Shown piece by piece: positions 20,960-32,097 of a DNA stretch of 64,000 bases. Each line of letters starts with the position of its first letter. Within the stretch, counting starts at the first letter, position 1. The notes beneath the pieces are model-generated. The model was given only the letters and a program-made list of their open reading frames with translations, was not told where the DNA came from and did not search any database. Source of the DNA: Diphasiastrum complanatum (Eukaryota > Streptophyta > Lycopodiopsida > Lycopodiales > Lycopodiaceae). The DNA lies in assembly GCA_029204225.1 (NCBI GenBank), contig CM055098.1:52660728-52724727 (forward strand), written 5' to 3'. Position numbers and translations under genes: made by a program.

Positions 20960-22022
20960 AAGGTCCGGAATGACTCGCAGGTGTAGTGGGTGAGCTAGCC
21001 ACGAGGAAGAAAAAGTAAGCGAGAAAAGAAATCTGCTAAACAATTGGACGAACTGAAGGAGAGGACATAAGTCGTCACAACAGGCACGCCAATGAAAAGA
21101 CACAATAGAACTCGCGATGTAAGATGAACGGAAAGGACAACTAAGTAAGAAATACCTCGTAACCGCAACCGGAAGTGAGCTGAAAAATAGCGGCGATATG
21201 TCGAGGTACCGGGCAGCCTCCAAAAAAAGATGCTAAGGGCCCGACAACGTGGAGTAAACGGTGGGTAAAAGTATGGGAAACAATAATGGACTATGGGGCT
21301 GGAAAGGGAGCAGCCAAGGAAAGGAAGTGATAACAAAAAGGAGGTATGGGCAGCGAGGAAACAAGGCTGAAAAATCAGAGATCGCCCTTCAAGGGTAAAA
21401 AAAAAGTTTGCGATAAAGACGGGGAGCAATCCCGATGCGCGATGAAGTTGGGTGGGAGTGGCTTTCTAAGCATCTAGGCGTGTTTGTATTGTCCGGGGTA
21501 GGGTTGCGAACACAGACAGCAGTGTAGGAGGGTGAGCTGAAATTGAGGCGGATGTAGGGCGCCAGCTATGGTGGAGTGTGGGCGTCCAAGAGAGGTAGTA
21601 AACAGCAAAAAAAAATTGGATCAAAAAGATGGGTTGGTAGGGCGCTAGGAGTGGCTGATGGAAGGTGGCGAATAGGGGCAGCAAAAAGCGGAAATTTTCA
21701 GCAAAGGAAGGAGCAGTAGGGCGCTGGTCAGCAAGCATGAGGGCGCCCAATAGGGCAGCAAATAGGAGGCAGTAGGGCGCCCAAAATAGGGGAGGAAAAA
21801 GGCTGAAAATGCAGCAGTAGGCAGCCAGCAAGAGGGCGCTAGAAATGGGCAGCAAGTGGGCGCCTGTCCTCCTCCGATCCGTCATGAAAATCTGCAAGAC
21901 AAGTGTGGATAAATGCTGAAGATCCGGCTGAAAAATGGTGAAGATCCAAGCTGAAGATGGGCGCCCTCCTGTGAGAGAAAAATCTGCTCAATGGAGATGC
22001 TCAGGAAAGTGCTCTGATACCA
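20960..22022 (-). other. Untranslated leader and primer-binding site of the minus-strand gypsy
   Basis: The primer-binding site (22022-22011, TGGTATCAGAGC) is followed by about 1 kb without a coding frame. 21470-21970 contains about nine GGGCGCC/GGGCGCT-type motifs on the plus strand at irregular spacing. The open frames there are Leu/Phe-rich and not gene-like. Confidence 0.65.
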
Positions 22023-22473
22023 AGTTATGAACGTAGCCACGGCTGATCTAGATTTAGTCTATGAAAGCATCACATAAGCAAGACTTAACCCTAGAAAGCA
22101 GGAGAGAGAAAGCTTAAAGAGACTAAAGAAGGAGATCATATCATAAGCCAAGTAACAAATGACACAGAATCCCTACTTATAGCCAAGAGGAAGCCCTAAA
22201 AGGAAGCTTCCAGTGGCTGGGGCCAAACTGAGAGGGAAAATAGTGCGCCCTCCAAAAAGGCCCCCACTCTCAGTAATATGACCAAATAACCAATATAGTG
22301 AATCATAGGGCCCAAGGCCAATAATATGGTCTAAATGTCAATAATAGGGCCCAAGGCCAACCATATAGTCTAAATGTCAAATAATGAATAAAAAAGGGCC
22401 CAAAGCCTGCTTATGCATAAAGTAAAGTAAATGTAAATGGACATGGCGAATGTAATGAGCCGAGTCCATAACT
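22023..22473 (-). repeat. 5' LTR of the minus-strand gypsy
   Basis: Nearly identical to 17339-17609 plus 18048-18226, for example TTATGAACGTAGCCACGGCT at one end and GAGCCGAGTCCATAACT at the other. High identity indicates a young insertion. Confidence 0.9.
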
Positions 22474-22478
22474 TTACG

Positions 22479-22590
22479 CATGCTACCAGTCCTCACACTG
22501 GGCCAGGAGGGGCTTACTCCATATAGGGAGTTGGCAAGGCTGGGTGGATCAGTTAGTATTTGCCCTACTATGGTGTCTAGTTTTCTAACA
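22479..22590 (+). mobile_element. Second part of gypsy element 1 3' LTR
   Basis: Starts CATGCTACCAGTCCTCACAC, as in 17697-17715 and 17930-17950, and ends TTTTCTAACA at 22590, a normal CA end. With 17097-17338 it makes an LTR of about 354 bp. Confidence 0.75.
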
Positions 22591-22945
22591 AGATGCCTGT
22601 CGGATGTAGGTTGAGATGCCCGTCAGATGTAGGTTGAGATGCCTGTCGGATGTAGGTTGAGATGCTCGTCGGATGTAGGTTTCTATGCCCGTCGGATGTA
22701 GGTTGAAATGCCCGTCAGATGTAGGTTTCGATGCTCGTCGGATGTAGCTTTCTATGCCCGTCGGATGTAGGTTGAGATGCTTGTCGGATGTAGGTTTCTA
22801 TGCCCATCAGATGTAGGTTTCTATGCCCGTCAAATGTAGGTTGAGATGCCCGTCGGATGTAGGTTGAGTTGCCCATCGGATGTAGAGATGCCCGTCGAAT
22901 GTAGGTTGAGTAGGTTGAGTTGCCCGTCGGATGTAGGTTGAGATG
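22591..22945. repeat. 23-bp minisatellite, about 15 copies
   Basis: Unit GATGCCCGTCGGATGTAGGT plus TGA or TTCT variants, tandem from just after the LTR end. A 10-bp partial unit (GTAGGTTGA) is duplicated near 22905. The minus-strand open frames repeating HLNLHPTGI-like residues are a consequence of the repeat, not a gene. Confidence 0.9.
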
Positions 22946-23210
22946 CCCTTCCATGAGATCTCCTGCAATGACAGCACCCCCACCATCTCAACCTCCCAAG
23001 TTTCCACCACCATCTCCTGCAATGATGGCACCCCCACCTATTCATCCTCCCAAGCTCGTGTTTCCTCCCAAAACAACGCCACCTCCTGCACTCTTACCTT
23101 CAACATCCAAGCCTCCAACTCTTACCGCCATCAAGCTTGCCACCAAAAGCTGTTGTGCCAAAATTGCTCCCTCCATCGCTATCTCCAAAAATGCTCCCTC
23201 CCTCGATTAA
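22946..23210 (+). pseudogene. Proline-rich (extensin-like) coding fragment
   Basis: The frame from 22920 to 23210 contains SPAMTAPPPSQPPKFPPPSP, then AMMAPPPIHPPKLVFPPK and TTPPPALLPSTSKPPT before a Ser/Ala/Lys end. Composition resembles cell-wall proline-rich proteins. The upstream part of the frame is minisatellite, so this is a fragment at most. No signal peptide. Confidence 0.35.
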
Positions 23211-23430
23211 CAGAATGGAGGCCTTCATATTTCAAATCTTGCTGCTCTTTACACCAACCACCACAGAAAATGACTGATTCTTCAACTTTTAAAAGAATGT
23301 TAGTTTGTAGTTTGATTGCTAACAGAGGCAGAAAGGAGGTTTTTGGACGAAATCTTTTTTCCAGGGAAAGGAGCGCAAATGATCTTGCTTGCTACACAGC
23401 GTCTCGCTCTCCTTCCTCCTTCCTCGCGAT

Positions 23431-23432
<2 letters not shown>

Positions 23433-23494
<62 letters not shown>

Positions 23495-23500
23495 AGGGAG
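23433..23500 (-). repeat. (CT)n tail of the minus-strand LINE
   Basis: (AG)n on the plus strand at 23433-23487, then GGGA units. On the LINE strand it follows AATAAAGCTTTCTCCCTCC directly, so it is the 3' terminus of the LINE at 23501-24657. Confidence 0.85.
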
Positions 23501-24657
23501 AAAGCTTTATTAATGTCTTTTCCATGCCAAAAGGCATATAAGACTAGTAAATGTACATGTCAAGTATGTGGTAACCATAGGAGCATATGAAACGTCTCCA
23601 AAACAGTAACAAAAGTAGCAAATCTAGAGCTAAAGCTATAAACTGAAATAGATGTGATGCTATAAGAAACATGTGGGAGCATGTATACTACTAACAGTCA
23701 TGAGTGAGGTATGACACTATCATCTAGTCTTGTCCTGCTGGTGCTGATGCTATAGAAGGATGTAATACGGCCTGCGGCATGAAGGGCCACTGGTGGTCTC
23801 TGGCGTCGTCTGAGAGGATGAAGAGGTCTCCTCGTGATAGGTCGAGTAGCTCGTGCTGCAACATGGGTATGTGTGGGACGCTTTCTCTGGTCTCTGTGGA
23901 CAAGTAGGTCATCATCATCATCATCGTCACCGTCATCAAATCGCCCTCTCCTCCTGGAGAAGAAAGAAGTGATCTGAGGCTGAGAAACCTGACTCGGCTG
24001 GGCTATCTGATACAAATTTTGTCGTAGTATAAACATCTCTCGTATCATGAGTGTCGCGCATCGGGAATCCTCATAAGCTATGAGCGATCGTAAGGTGACA
24101 GGTGTGTCTTGGAACAAACAGTGGTATCTCCCTCTGATCTCGTAATATATCGGGCACCTAAAGATAAAGTGCTCCTCTGACTCCACCTCCTCTAAAGAGC
24201 ATAACTGGCAAATCCGCTCCTCTCTCGGGGTACCCTGGAATCTACCAGTCTCAATAGCCAACTGATGTGATGATACGCGGAGCTGTCCCAATGTAAATCT
24301 AAGGCAATGTGATAGTCTCGAGTCCAAATAATGCGGTAAGACCGGGAACCCTGCTATGTCAAACTCAATAAAATGAGTCCAGTAGTAGCCAGGTTTAACC
24401 CCAAGTTGTCGCCCCCAAGTACGGTCGAGATATGCCCGATATAAGATGTGCCTGATATACTGATGAGTACCTAAGGGGAGCTCTGTAATGGAGATACCAA
24501 ATGACTCAAGGAGGAAATGGGATGCCTGAGAGAACCACGATAGTCGATAACCCTGGTCATGAAGAAAGTGTGAGGAAACAAGTGTTGTCTGTGTATATCT
24601 TGATTTGAAATTTGAATTAGGACATGGAGTAATGTGTATGCATGGGGCACGATGCAT
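23501..24657 (-). pseudogene. LINE ORF2 C-terminus and 3'UTR, 5'-truncated
   Basis: The 319-codon frame (24657-23698) contains YRLSWFSQASHFLLESFG, RFTLGQLRVSSHQLAIETG, and the Cys/His region RICQLCSLEEVESEEHFIF with RCPIYYEIRGRYHCLF, then FFSRRRGRFD, a run of Asp, and a basic tail. This is the region after the RT domain. The 190-bp 3'UTR ends GGCATGGAAAAGACATTAAT then AAAGC and (CT)n. It is about as open as 60740-61467 but reads in one frame. Sequence above 24657 is unrelated T-rich DNA, so the copy is 5'-truncated. Confidence 0.85.
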
Positions 24658-24748
24658 ACATCTTTTTTTGGCCTTTTTCTGGCTTTTTTTTGGGTTGTTT
24701 TTGGGGGTGGGAAGTAAAAATAAAAAACAATTGATTAATTATTTAATG

Positions 24749-24826
24749 GTTCACCACGGTTCATGGTCCCAAACTTGGTGAACCATACAGTTCATGAACT
24801 GAACCGTTAAAGGTTCACCAATACTA

Positions 24827-24874
<48 letters not shown>
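24749..24874. repeat. GGTTCACC hairpin and (AT)n
   Basis: GGTTCACCA at 24749 pairs with TGGTGAACC ending at 24784; another GGTTCACC lies at 24812. An (AT)n tract follows at about 24829-24874. Possibly a decayed MITE. Confidence 0.5.
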
Positions 24875-24875
<1 letters not shown>

Positions 24876-25039
24876 TAAACAAAAAAAATGTATTGATATT
24901 CCGGATTCCGAGTTCCGGAACGCCTGTGTTTCTGAACCACGTTTAGGACACCCGCTTTTCTGAAATGGGGGAGTGTTTCTCATTTAAATGCAATGTAATG
25001 TATGTGTTTATGAAATGTTATGTTTTATCTCAATTATGG

Positions 25040-25040
<1 letters not shown>

Positions 25041-25071
<31 letters not shown>

Positions 25072-25073
25072 GG
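25041..25073. repeat. (GGGCAT)5 hexanucleotide repeat
   Basis: Five tandem GGGCAT units at 25041-25073. Confidence 0.9.
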
Positions 25074-25079
25074 AAATTT

Positions 25080-26227
25080 GTCAGAAACCAGGAGGGAAAA
25101 AGGGAGCGCTTACTCTTTTTCTTTGGCTGGCTTCCATGACTAAGTAAAAACCAAAACCGAAATACAATAGTAGCTTGTCTGGCAGCTTCGGAACACGAAA
25201 TCGTTATTTTCTTTTTCAATCCTTGCTACAATTTTGTCCTATACTTAAATTGAAGCTATCTCGTTAAACCCTGGGACGCACACCAGAACTTTGCATCAAC
25301 AAATTCGAAATCCATTCCATTCTTTGCATGGCCCCAATCAACAACATTCTCAGAGTATTGATACCTCACTTAGAAGTTTTCAATAGCGAAGATAGCAGGT
25401 AAGTACAGAAGCTGAGCTTCTTCATTGCCTGAAGAACTATTTGCAAAACATGCTCAAACTGACTTTCACTAACACCGTCCATGTCCACCTTTTTCTTATG
25501 AGGTCGACCGAATCATGGGTTCCAAGCCAGATCCTCAATATGGAGAGAGATGTGGACCATTGAAGCATAGTGAGCTCTCTTCTCAATCCAACGGCATCCC
25601 TTTTGACAGTATTAGTCGACCCTCGTATGATGCACATTCTTTTCAACAAAAAAGCCATAAACAGATTATTTGTACCAAAATAGGTAGACCAAAGCTCGAA
25701 AAGCAGTTGGCTCATTTGAAAGATAGGTTTCACTCCAGTAGTCCTGTTACAAAATGCTCTTCTTCAGGTATGACTGAATTCAATCGCAGTTTCTCCAAAC
25801 GGGATCCGTTTCAGGTGCCGTCTGTTTCGGCCCACCACATAAGGTTATTAGACCGCCAAGGTTTACCCCTCATCCTAAGAGTGAGCATGAGCTTGTGAAG
25901 TCACCTTCATGTAATGCGAATCCTCGTCCCACTTTTTCTCAATCCAATTAGTGCTGGATGTAATATATTTTTGACTAAAAACAAACTTCTTGATTCAAGC
26001 AAATATGTCAAAGGAATACATATGGTGTTGGCCAATTAGCTGGATTTTCCACCATTATATGAAGATCAAGCGGCATGTTTTCACTGCAGTGTAATTGATA
26101 GATTTTACCAACTATTTTCAGTGCTATACTTTCCAGAAAAAATTTGCAGAGTCTGAGTTGTTGTAATGAGCAGATCTTTCACTAATCGGAATGAAAAATA
26201 GCTCACTTGTGTATGTACCTTTTTTAT
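25080..26227. other. No clear gene; short gypsy-related segment near 25790-25830
   Basis: Open frames at 25437-25898 on both strands lack recognisable domains. 25790-25830 matches 12030-12070 (TCTCCAAACGGGATCCGTTT). The rest is AT-rich and unassigned. Confidence 0.4.
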
Positions 26228-26442
26228 TGACATTGCACGGAATCCTATTTTTCATGCGAGGACGAAGCACATCGAGATCCATTATCACTTTGTTCGGGAG
26301 AGACTTCATGATGGCGACATTTTACTTGAGTATTGTCCTACAGAGGATAATATTGCGGACCTCTTCACTAAGGCGTTGCCTAGAGAGAATTTTGAAGCTC
26401 TATGCAAAGCAAAATTAAGACCACGTGGTAACTTTGTTACAT
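26228..26442 (+). pseudogene. Copia RNase H C-terminus
   Basis: The frame reads DIARNPIFHARTKHIEIHYH, then FVRERLHDGDILLEYCPTED and NIADLFTKALPRENFEALCK, ending FVT before a stop at 26442. This is the standard end of a copia pol. Upstream pol is missing. A polypurine tract TTAAGGAGGG (26472-26481) and an LTR follow. Confidence 0.85.
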
Positions 26443-26483
26443 AGTGAAGATTTCATTTTATGCATTGTCATTTAAGGAGGGTG

Positions 26484-26926
26484 TTACAAAGAAATGACTA
26501 TGCTAAAGTTAATCCATAGGTTACTTTGACCCAAAAGGTCGAGATTTGTGTAACCATGGGTATTTACTTATTTAGGCCATCTTAAGTTTGTCTTAGGTTC
26601 AGTTGGACCCAATTTTGGTCATGTAGTAACTCATGGGTCCTTAGGGGTCTAATTTCGTTTAGGGGCCCTATCTTGACTTTTGGGGGTGCCCTACATTTAG
26701 TAAGTGGTTAAGCTTAGGGTTTTGTTGGCATTTGGCCACATCCAGGTAGAGTACTTGTATGCTCATTGTGTATACCATTATTACATTTGCTAAGCATTGC
26801 TCTCCATTTTTTTGCTTGCATTTATGCTTTCTCTCTCTCCTTGAGGGCGCCTATCCTCTTTCCTCATTTGTCTTGTGGAGATTGTTTGATAGTTAGATCT
26901 TGGTGCCTTGGCTCTTGTTTTCCTAC
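26484..26926 (+). mobile_element. 3' LTR of the copia fragment
   Basis: Starts TGTTACAAAGAAATGAC after the polypurine tract and most likely ends TTTTCCTACA at 26926, where antisense gag sequence of another copia begins. Length about 443 bp. No second copy in the window. Confidence 0.6.
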
Positions 26927-27110
26927 ACTTCCCACAAACCTTTTGCAATTAGAAGGTTCTTCATCATGTAGCACCACAAGGAATAGTTTGTGTCATCCAG
27001 CCTATCTTCATTAAATAAAGAATCAATAGACTCCGATTCTTTAGCCATAACATAAAAATCAGCTTGTAGTAGATAGGAAATAGACTTTCCAAGACAAAAT
27101 CTACTCAAAG
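26927..27110 (-). pseudogene. Copia gag N-terminus
   Basis: On the minus strand MAKESESIDSLFNEDRLDDT, then NYSLWCYMMKNLLIAKGLWE, the usual start of a copia gag. It is cut at 26927 by the plus-strand LTR. Its primer-binding site is at 27665-27654. Confidence 0.75.
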
Positions 27111-28560
27111 GGCAGCAACCTTAAAGCTGAAATTATGAGCACAATAGATTGCAATACTCCACATGCAATTTGCTCAACAAGTAATGAAATAGGCGGCTGA
27201 TTTCTGCACAAAAAACAGAATGCTCACAAATAGGTAGACTTCAAATGAAGCCAAAACCAAAACCAGAAATTTGTGGCTAAAAAGAGTGCACACTATGTGC
27301 ATATAGAGCTGATGGTAGCGCCCTACTCCAAGCTCACCAACAGGGAAATTTCAGCAAGAAATTTGTCCAAAACACATGTATCTTCCTTTGTAGATGGGCG
27401 CTCTCCTACAAAGAAGTAAATCTGAAGTTTTCAACATGTAATTGAGTCAAAATCAAATGCAGTTGGTTTGAGCATGGGCGCCCTACTGCTACCTCTCAAA
27501 TAGGTGAAGGTGCCCTACAATTTCCTACAAAAAAGTTATAGGAAGATGAACAGATTCTTCTCCTGCAAAAATCAGCAACTTGATGATTTTCTGCTACCAA
27601 AAGGGGAAAAAGATAGCTTCCTATTGGGCGCAAAGCAATCAGATCACCTAGAGGCTCTGATACCATGTAGGAAACAGAAGCCTAAGGATCCAAGATCTTA
27701 ACAATTCAATCACACAAAGCATTCTCAAAAGAAAGAGAGAGATGGCTAGAAACCCTCTTGTAGAAACTCGTGGACAGCCAAGGAGAATAGTCAGTATTGC
27801 TTACAAAAGTGTCTCATACAAATGGGATGCACACATATACATAGTCCAAGATGACTATCCAACTTCATGACCATTGGCTATCCAACTACTGACTATCCAA
27901 CTTTCTATAAGTTAATCGAAAGAATAAGATACCTCCAATATGTCAAGTTGGGGTACTTAATGTCACAATTAGTATTCAGGAAATGATTAATGCTATTTCA
28001 TCACAAAGCATTTAATTCTAACTTTGTGCATCTAATTTTCACAATTTCCCACAGAATCCTCATACACCAGAACCTACTCACATGCGTTGATCGCAAACTT
28101 AGAAACTACATAACCTGTATGAGGAATGCTCCATACTTTTCATATGGCGAGTTTTGTGATCCTCCTGGATATATAGAAAAAGCATATACAAAGTAACATG
28201 AAATCTTGATAATGAATTGCTGAACAAAGAGATCCCTATCCAAGATCGCAACAAGGCCTGAGGATTACACATCAGCTGGCCTACATTGAACTTTTCTAGT
28301 CCAATAAACAAGATCTAATCTCAGTCAAGTAAAATGTAACGCTTGGATTGCAATGGTGCTCCACATGGAGCACAATTTTTGACAAGGATTATCATTAACA
28401 CACTCAACCTTTAGAGTGCTTTACCACAACATAATAAACCCCTTGCACCTAAAGCAAACATTTCTATAGAGGTAATCTGATGTAACAGAATTCCAAAGGC
28501 GATCCAATCTAATTTTTTGCAAACACGGTGTCCTCAGCTTAATACAAGCGTTAGATGAAC
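27111..28560 (-). mobile_element. Leader, primer-binding site and LTR region of the minus-strand copia
   Basis: 27654-27665 is the complement of TGGTATCAGAGC; the LTR end CTGTTTCCTACA lies at 27666 and up. The leader (27111-27653) has several GGGCGCC/GCGCCC motifs (27309, 27397, 27477, 27628). The far end of the LTR was not located; 28000-28560 shows no gene. Confidence 0.55.
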
Positions 28561-28614
28561 TCCACCTGAAGATACAAGCTAACCAAAGTATAAGGGTGAT
28601 AAAACAAGACTAAC

Positions 28615-29447
28615 CTCTTTTTCCCTTCGATTAAATGCCGCGCAGATCTAATTCTATCCCACAAAACCCTTTGCTGTGCTTCAGTGAGCTGCTTTTTCTT
28701 ATTGTCCCTGAGGAAGAATGCCTGGAAACCTCTTGAAACCTTCCCCCTTTTACATCTTCCATGCTTTTCATCTTCATCAAAACCCTCAGACACTGTCTGC
28801 AGCTTGGGGTAAACCGTGGCCGGTCTTTCACAGCCGAGGCCCAATTCCCGTCTTGCTTTCAGTCTTCTTTTCCTGGCCGACGGCCTTCCAGACCTCACAG
28901 TCCCCACAGCCATCCCTGCACAGGACTCTTCGTCTCTAACATTTACATCAAGCCCATTGGTTCGCTCTGCATTTTCAAAAGGTGAAGTTACATCATCACG
29001 CCAAGCTTTCTCACCTGCTAATGATGACCATTGAGCCTCTAGCACAGACCGCTCCAGCGCCAACAATCTGCTCCTCAAAAATTCCAATTCCCGACCTATA
29101 ATTGAACTATCTGCACCGTTTTCAAGCAAATATGACTCATTTTCTGCTGCCAAGTCACTGGCAAACCCAGCCACAGCTGCTGCCACCGCCGCAGCAGCAG
29201 ATGAACCATATCCTCGGCTTCCTGCTTCCCCTGCCATATCCGCCCGCTCGTGCTGCACCATCACAGCCACACAACGGGTTTGAGATGCTCTAAGAGGTTT
29301 CTTTTGCTGCGATGCCTGGGCAGCAGTCGGAATGCCTGACAATGCAGCACAAGCCGCAGCATCTGGCCTGCAAAGGAAGCGTTCAGGAGGTTCCAGGGGC
29401 AGCAGGAACGATGCAGCAGCGAGGGTTTGCGAGGCAGGCATCGCCAT
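28615..29447 (-). CDS. First exon of a probable plastid-targeted nuclear gene, possibly an RNA polymerase sigma factor
   Basis: Open from MAMPASQTLAAASFLLP at 29447 to a donor CAAGG..AAAGAG|GTTAGT at 28615/28614 (phase 2), about 277 codons. The N-terminus is Ala/Ser/Leu-rich with few acidic residues, like a chloroplast transit peptide. An Ala-rich segment (SSAAAAVAAAVAGFASDLAA), a coiled stretch (RELEFLRSRLLALERSVLEA), a basic cluster (RPSARKRRLKARRE) and finally FFLRDNKKKQLTEAQQRVLW with DRIRSARHLIEGKKR resemble the layout and region 1.2 of plant plastid sigma factors (L-LLT-EEE--L---I). No later exon with sigma regions 2-4 was found, so the gene is split by large introns, truncated, or misassigned. 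Confidence 0.5.
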
Positions 29448-29699
29448 AGCTACTGCTGCATACGAGCTTCGTTACGATCCACTGCTCCCTTCCTTCGTCT
29501 AGCAAAACTGAGCGAAGCGGTGCGACACCTTCATACGCTACAATTGCCCGACCATCGACAAACGCGCGCCAACCGGACTTTGCCAAGTGGTATCGAGAAA
29601 GGAGGTTTTGGAGAAGGATTGGCTGCCTTATATGTTTTTTTTTTTCCTTATGTTTTAAGTGGCATGAAGGTTTAACAATGAGATAAGAAAACCACCTAA

Positions 29700-31497
29700 A
29701 ACCTCCCACCTGGGCCCCACATAAATATCTAAGCCTCTCCCACGAAAATATCTAAGCCCAAACTTAGTTGAGATAATGTATGCATTGCCAAAATATTCAT
29801 ATTCTTACGCTTTGATTCATCTACGTTTACATTTCAGGTTTTTACCGTGCCTCGCTAAGAGTTTGATGGGAGGTGAAATGTTTTTGCATTTAGATTTGAC
29901 CATGTTTATGTTTTCGATTTTTATCATACCATGTCTTGTGTTGATCAGAGGTAGAGGAAGGGCTGGTTACATGACACACGGTTTGTGCAATAATCCCATA
30001 AGCACACCTTCAAACAACGACGAGATGTTTGTTGCACATCTTTTGTTTTAGAGACAACAAGAATTTTGAAGCTTTGTAAATGAACAATAAATAAATGAAA
30101 ATCCAAAATTGATAATAATGGAAAATATATCTACATATAGAGAATGTGAATGTACACTCTTGTGAAGAAAAGGTCGTCTCTACATCATTATTTAGGGTTT
30201 TTTCTTCCTCCACCCTACTAATTGGCGATGGGCCAATCACCTTGTAGAAACAACACGTCGACCTTGCATTTGTCTCATGAACATATTTTAAGAAGATCTA
30301 GACCACTTTAAACAGGTTGTAATACATTGTTTCAAGTAATCAGCAAATAGAAGTGTGACAAATCCTATATCAAAATTAGATAAATAATGAATATGAAAAT
30401 GGTTGGAGATCCTAATCAGTGGGAAAATAGCGATACATAAGAGTTTGAGAGACTAGGATGTGGGTGTTGGTAAGCAAAACATGTTTTGAGCCTTTTGATT
30501 GGTCCATGTCATCATTTGGAATTTCTTAAAAAAACTCAAAACTTTAGTGACCACCAGATGTCAATTGGCCAAGTTGCGATTCCGAATTTACCCATGGGCC
30601 TTACATGTGTCCCAATTGCCCAACATACTAATCAAGCTAGATGCAATACAACATGTGAGTGTATCAAAGGACTAAGAAACCCTAGAGATGGAATTAGCAT
30701 TTTGGATTTCCAAAGATTTAAAAGTAAAAAATGGGTGAAAATCCCAAAGTGAGAGAAATAGTGATGAGAGAGAGAGAGAGAGAGAAGACATGTCCACATG
30801 CAACAAGGATTTTTGTGCATCTCATCTTGAAGTTTTCTTTTTAGGAATGGATTTAATGGCCCTTTCAAGTTCCTCAAAAGTCTGAGAAGTCAACCTCCTT
30901 TGGATGTAGAGATATGATCATGAGCCTTGGGTTTGGATGTGCCAAAGGGCAAATACTCAGTTCATCATCACATCAAAAAACTTAGCCTATAGTTAATTAA
31001 TGATTTGAGCTCTTTGCTAGCCTTGTCTAGATTGTTTCATGATTGTGCTAAGTGGATGTTCTCAAATGCACATTGTAGCATCCAAAAGTGAATGGGCCTC
31101 CAAGATGCCCATTCTAGATGTGGGCAAGTTAAGAGAGAGGCCCACTCACATGCACAATAAATTGGATGAGATGGTAATTTGAGAACTTTTTTTCGAGAGA
31201 TAAAGGGAGTCTCTTAACCACCTGCATGTTTAAGAGAATATGGGTCATTATGACTTTGAAAGTCTCTTCTTGGAAGAGATGGATAGGATTACGTCAAAAA
31301 CTTGTGATCACTTGGACCTTTCTCATTATTTTCTTATGGTTGCATGGATTGTTCTTCTTTGGGTACGTGATCTCGTGTTCTCATTCTTGGCCATGGATTC
31401 TTTTTATTGTGCACTCTTGGAGTAAATGCACATCACAATTCATGGCTAAGTTCTTAAAAATCTTATATCCATCTTGGATTACTCAATTATGCATGTG
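29700..31497. other. AT-rich non-coding stretch
   Basis: No coding region, RNA gene or element boundary recognised. A short (GA)n occurs near 30768-30784. Confidence 0.5.
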
Positions 31498-31502
31498 TCC
31501 TT

Positions 31503-32015
31503 TGTTGGAAAGAGGTGTGTAAAAGATAGAATCGAATAAAAAGAATTCAAATGACAAGAATTAGAACTTATCGTGCATAGGGAAATAAACTATCTTCCTC
31601 TTTCTCTATGTATGACTACGCCTATCAATTTCGAACAAAACAATAGTGATAGAAATCACATTCGATCTTATAGTAACTAACTTTGAAATTATTAGTACTA
31701 CCGTGATTACGTAATTAAACATTAGGCATTGAATTATCAGACAAATAATTAGTCGCGACGAATCACAGAAACACATACATTCTGAGATGAAGTTGAACAC
31801 AATAAGAAGATACTATTGATTCAGTATGAAAACGAAATAGATGTAAATGAGTACAACAAGTTGCGGATCAAAGCCGCGTACTCTAAGCTATCTTTGAGCA
31901 GCTAAATATAAGTCTGAATTAAGTGCAACTACTGATAAGCAGTAAGCGCAATAGCAATCTCTAATGAACTCTAAAGAACTGAGCTAGAATGCTCAAGAGT
32001 GTTCAAGCTTGAAAG

Positions 32016-32097
<82 letters not shown>

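Larger units (their letters stand above)
17339..22473 (-). mobile_element. Complete minus-strand gypsy chromovirus, non-autonomous, with non-TG/CA LTR ends
   Basis: 5135 bp, flanked by the 5-bp duplication TTACG (17334-17338 and 22474-22478). The target restored by removing it reads through the LTR of gypsy 1. LTRs are 22023-22473 (5', 451 bp) and 17339-18226 (3', 450 bp without a nested insertion). They begin AGTTATGG and end CATAACT rather than TG...CA. The primer-binding site abuts the 5' LTR, and a polypurine tract (GTGTCGGGGAG) abuts the 3' LTR. Internal order is leader, gag, protease, integrase, chromodomain; reverse transcriptase and RNase H are absent. Confidence 0.9.

Noticed and set aside
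22715-23045. Minus-strand proteins with HLNLHPTGI or STYIRRA repeats
   Set aside because: Translation of the 23-bp minisatellite in several frames.
25437-25898. Overlapping ORFs on both strands near 25.5 kb
   Set aside because: No domain or motif recognised; antisense frames of similar length suggest chance.
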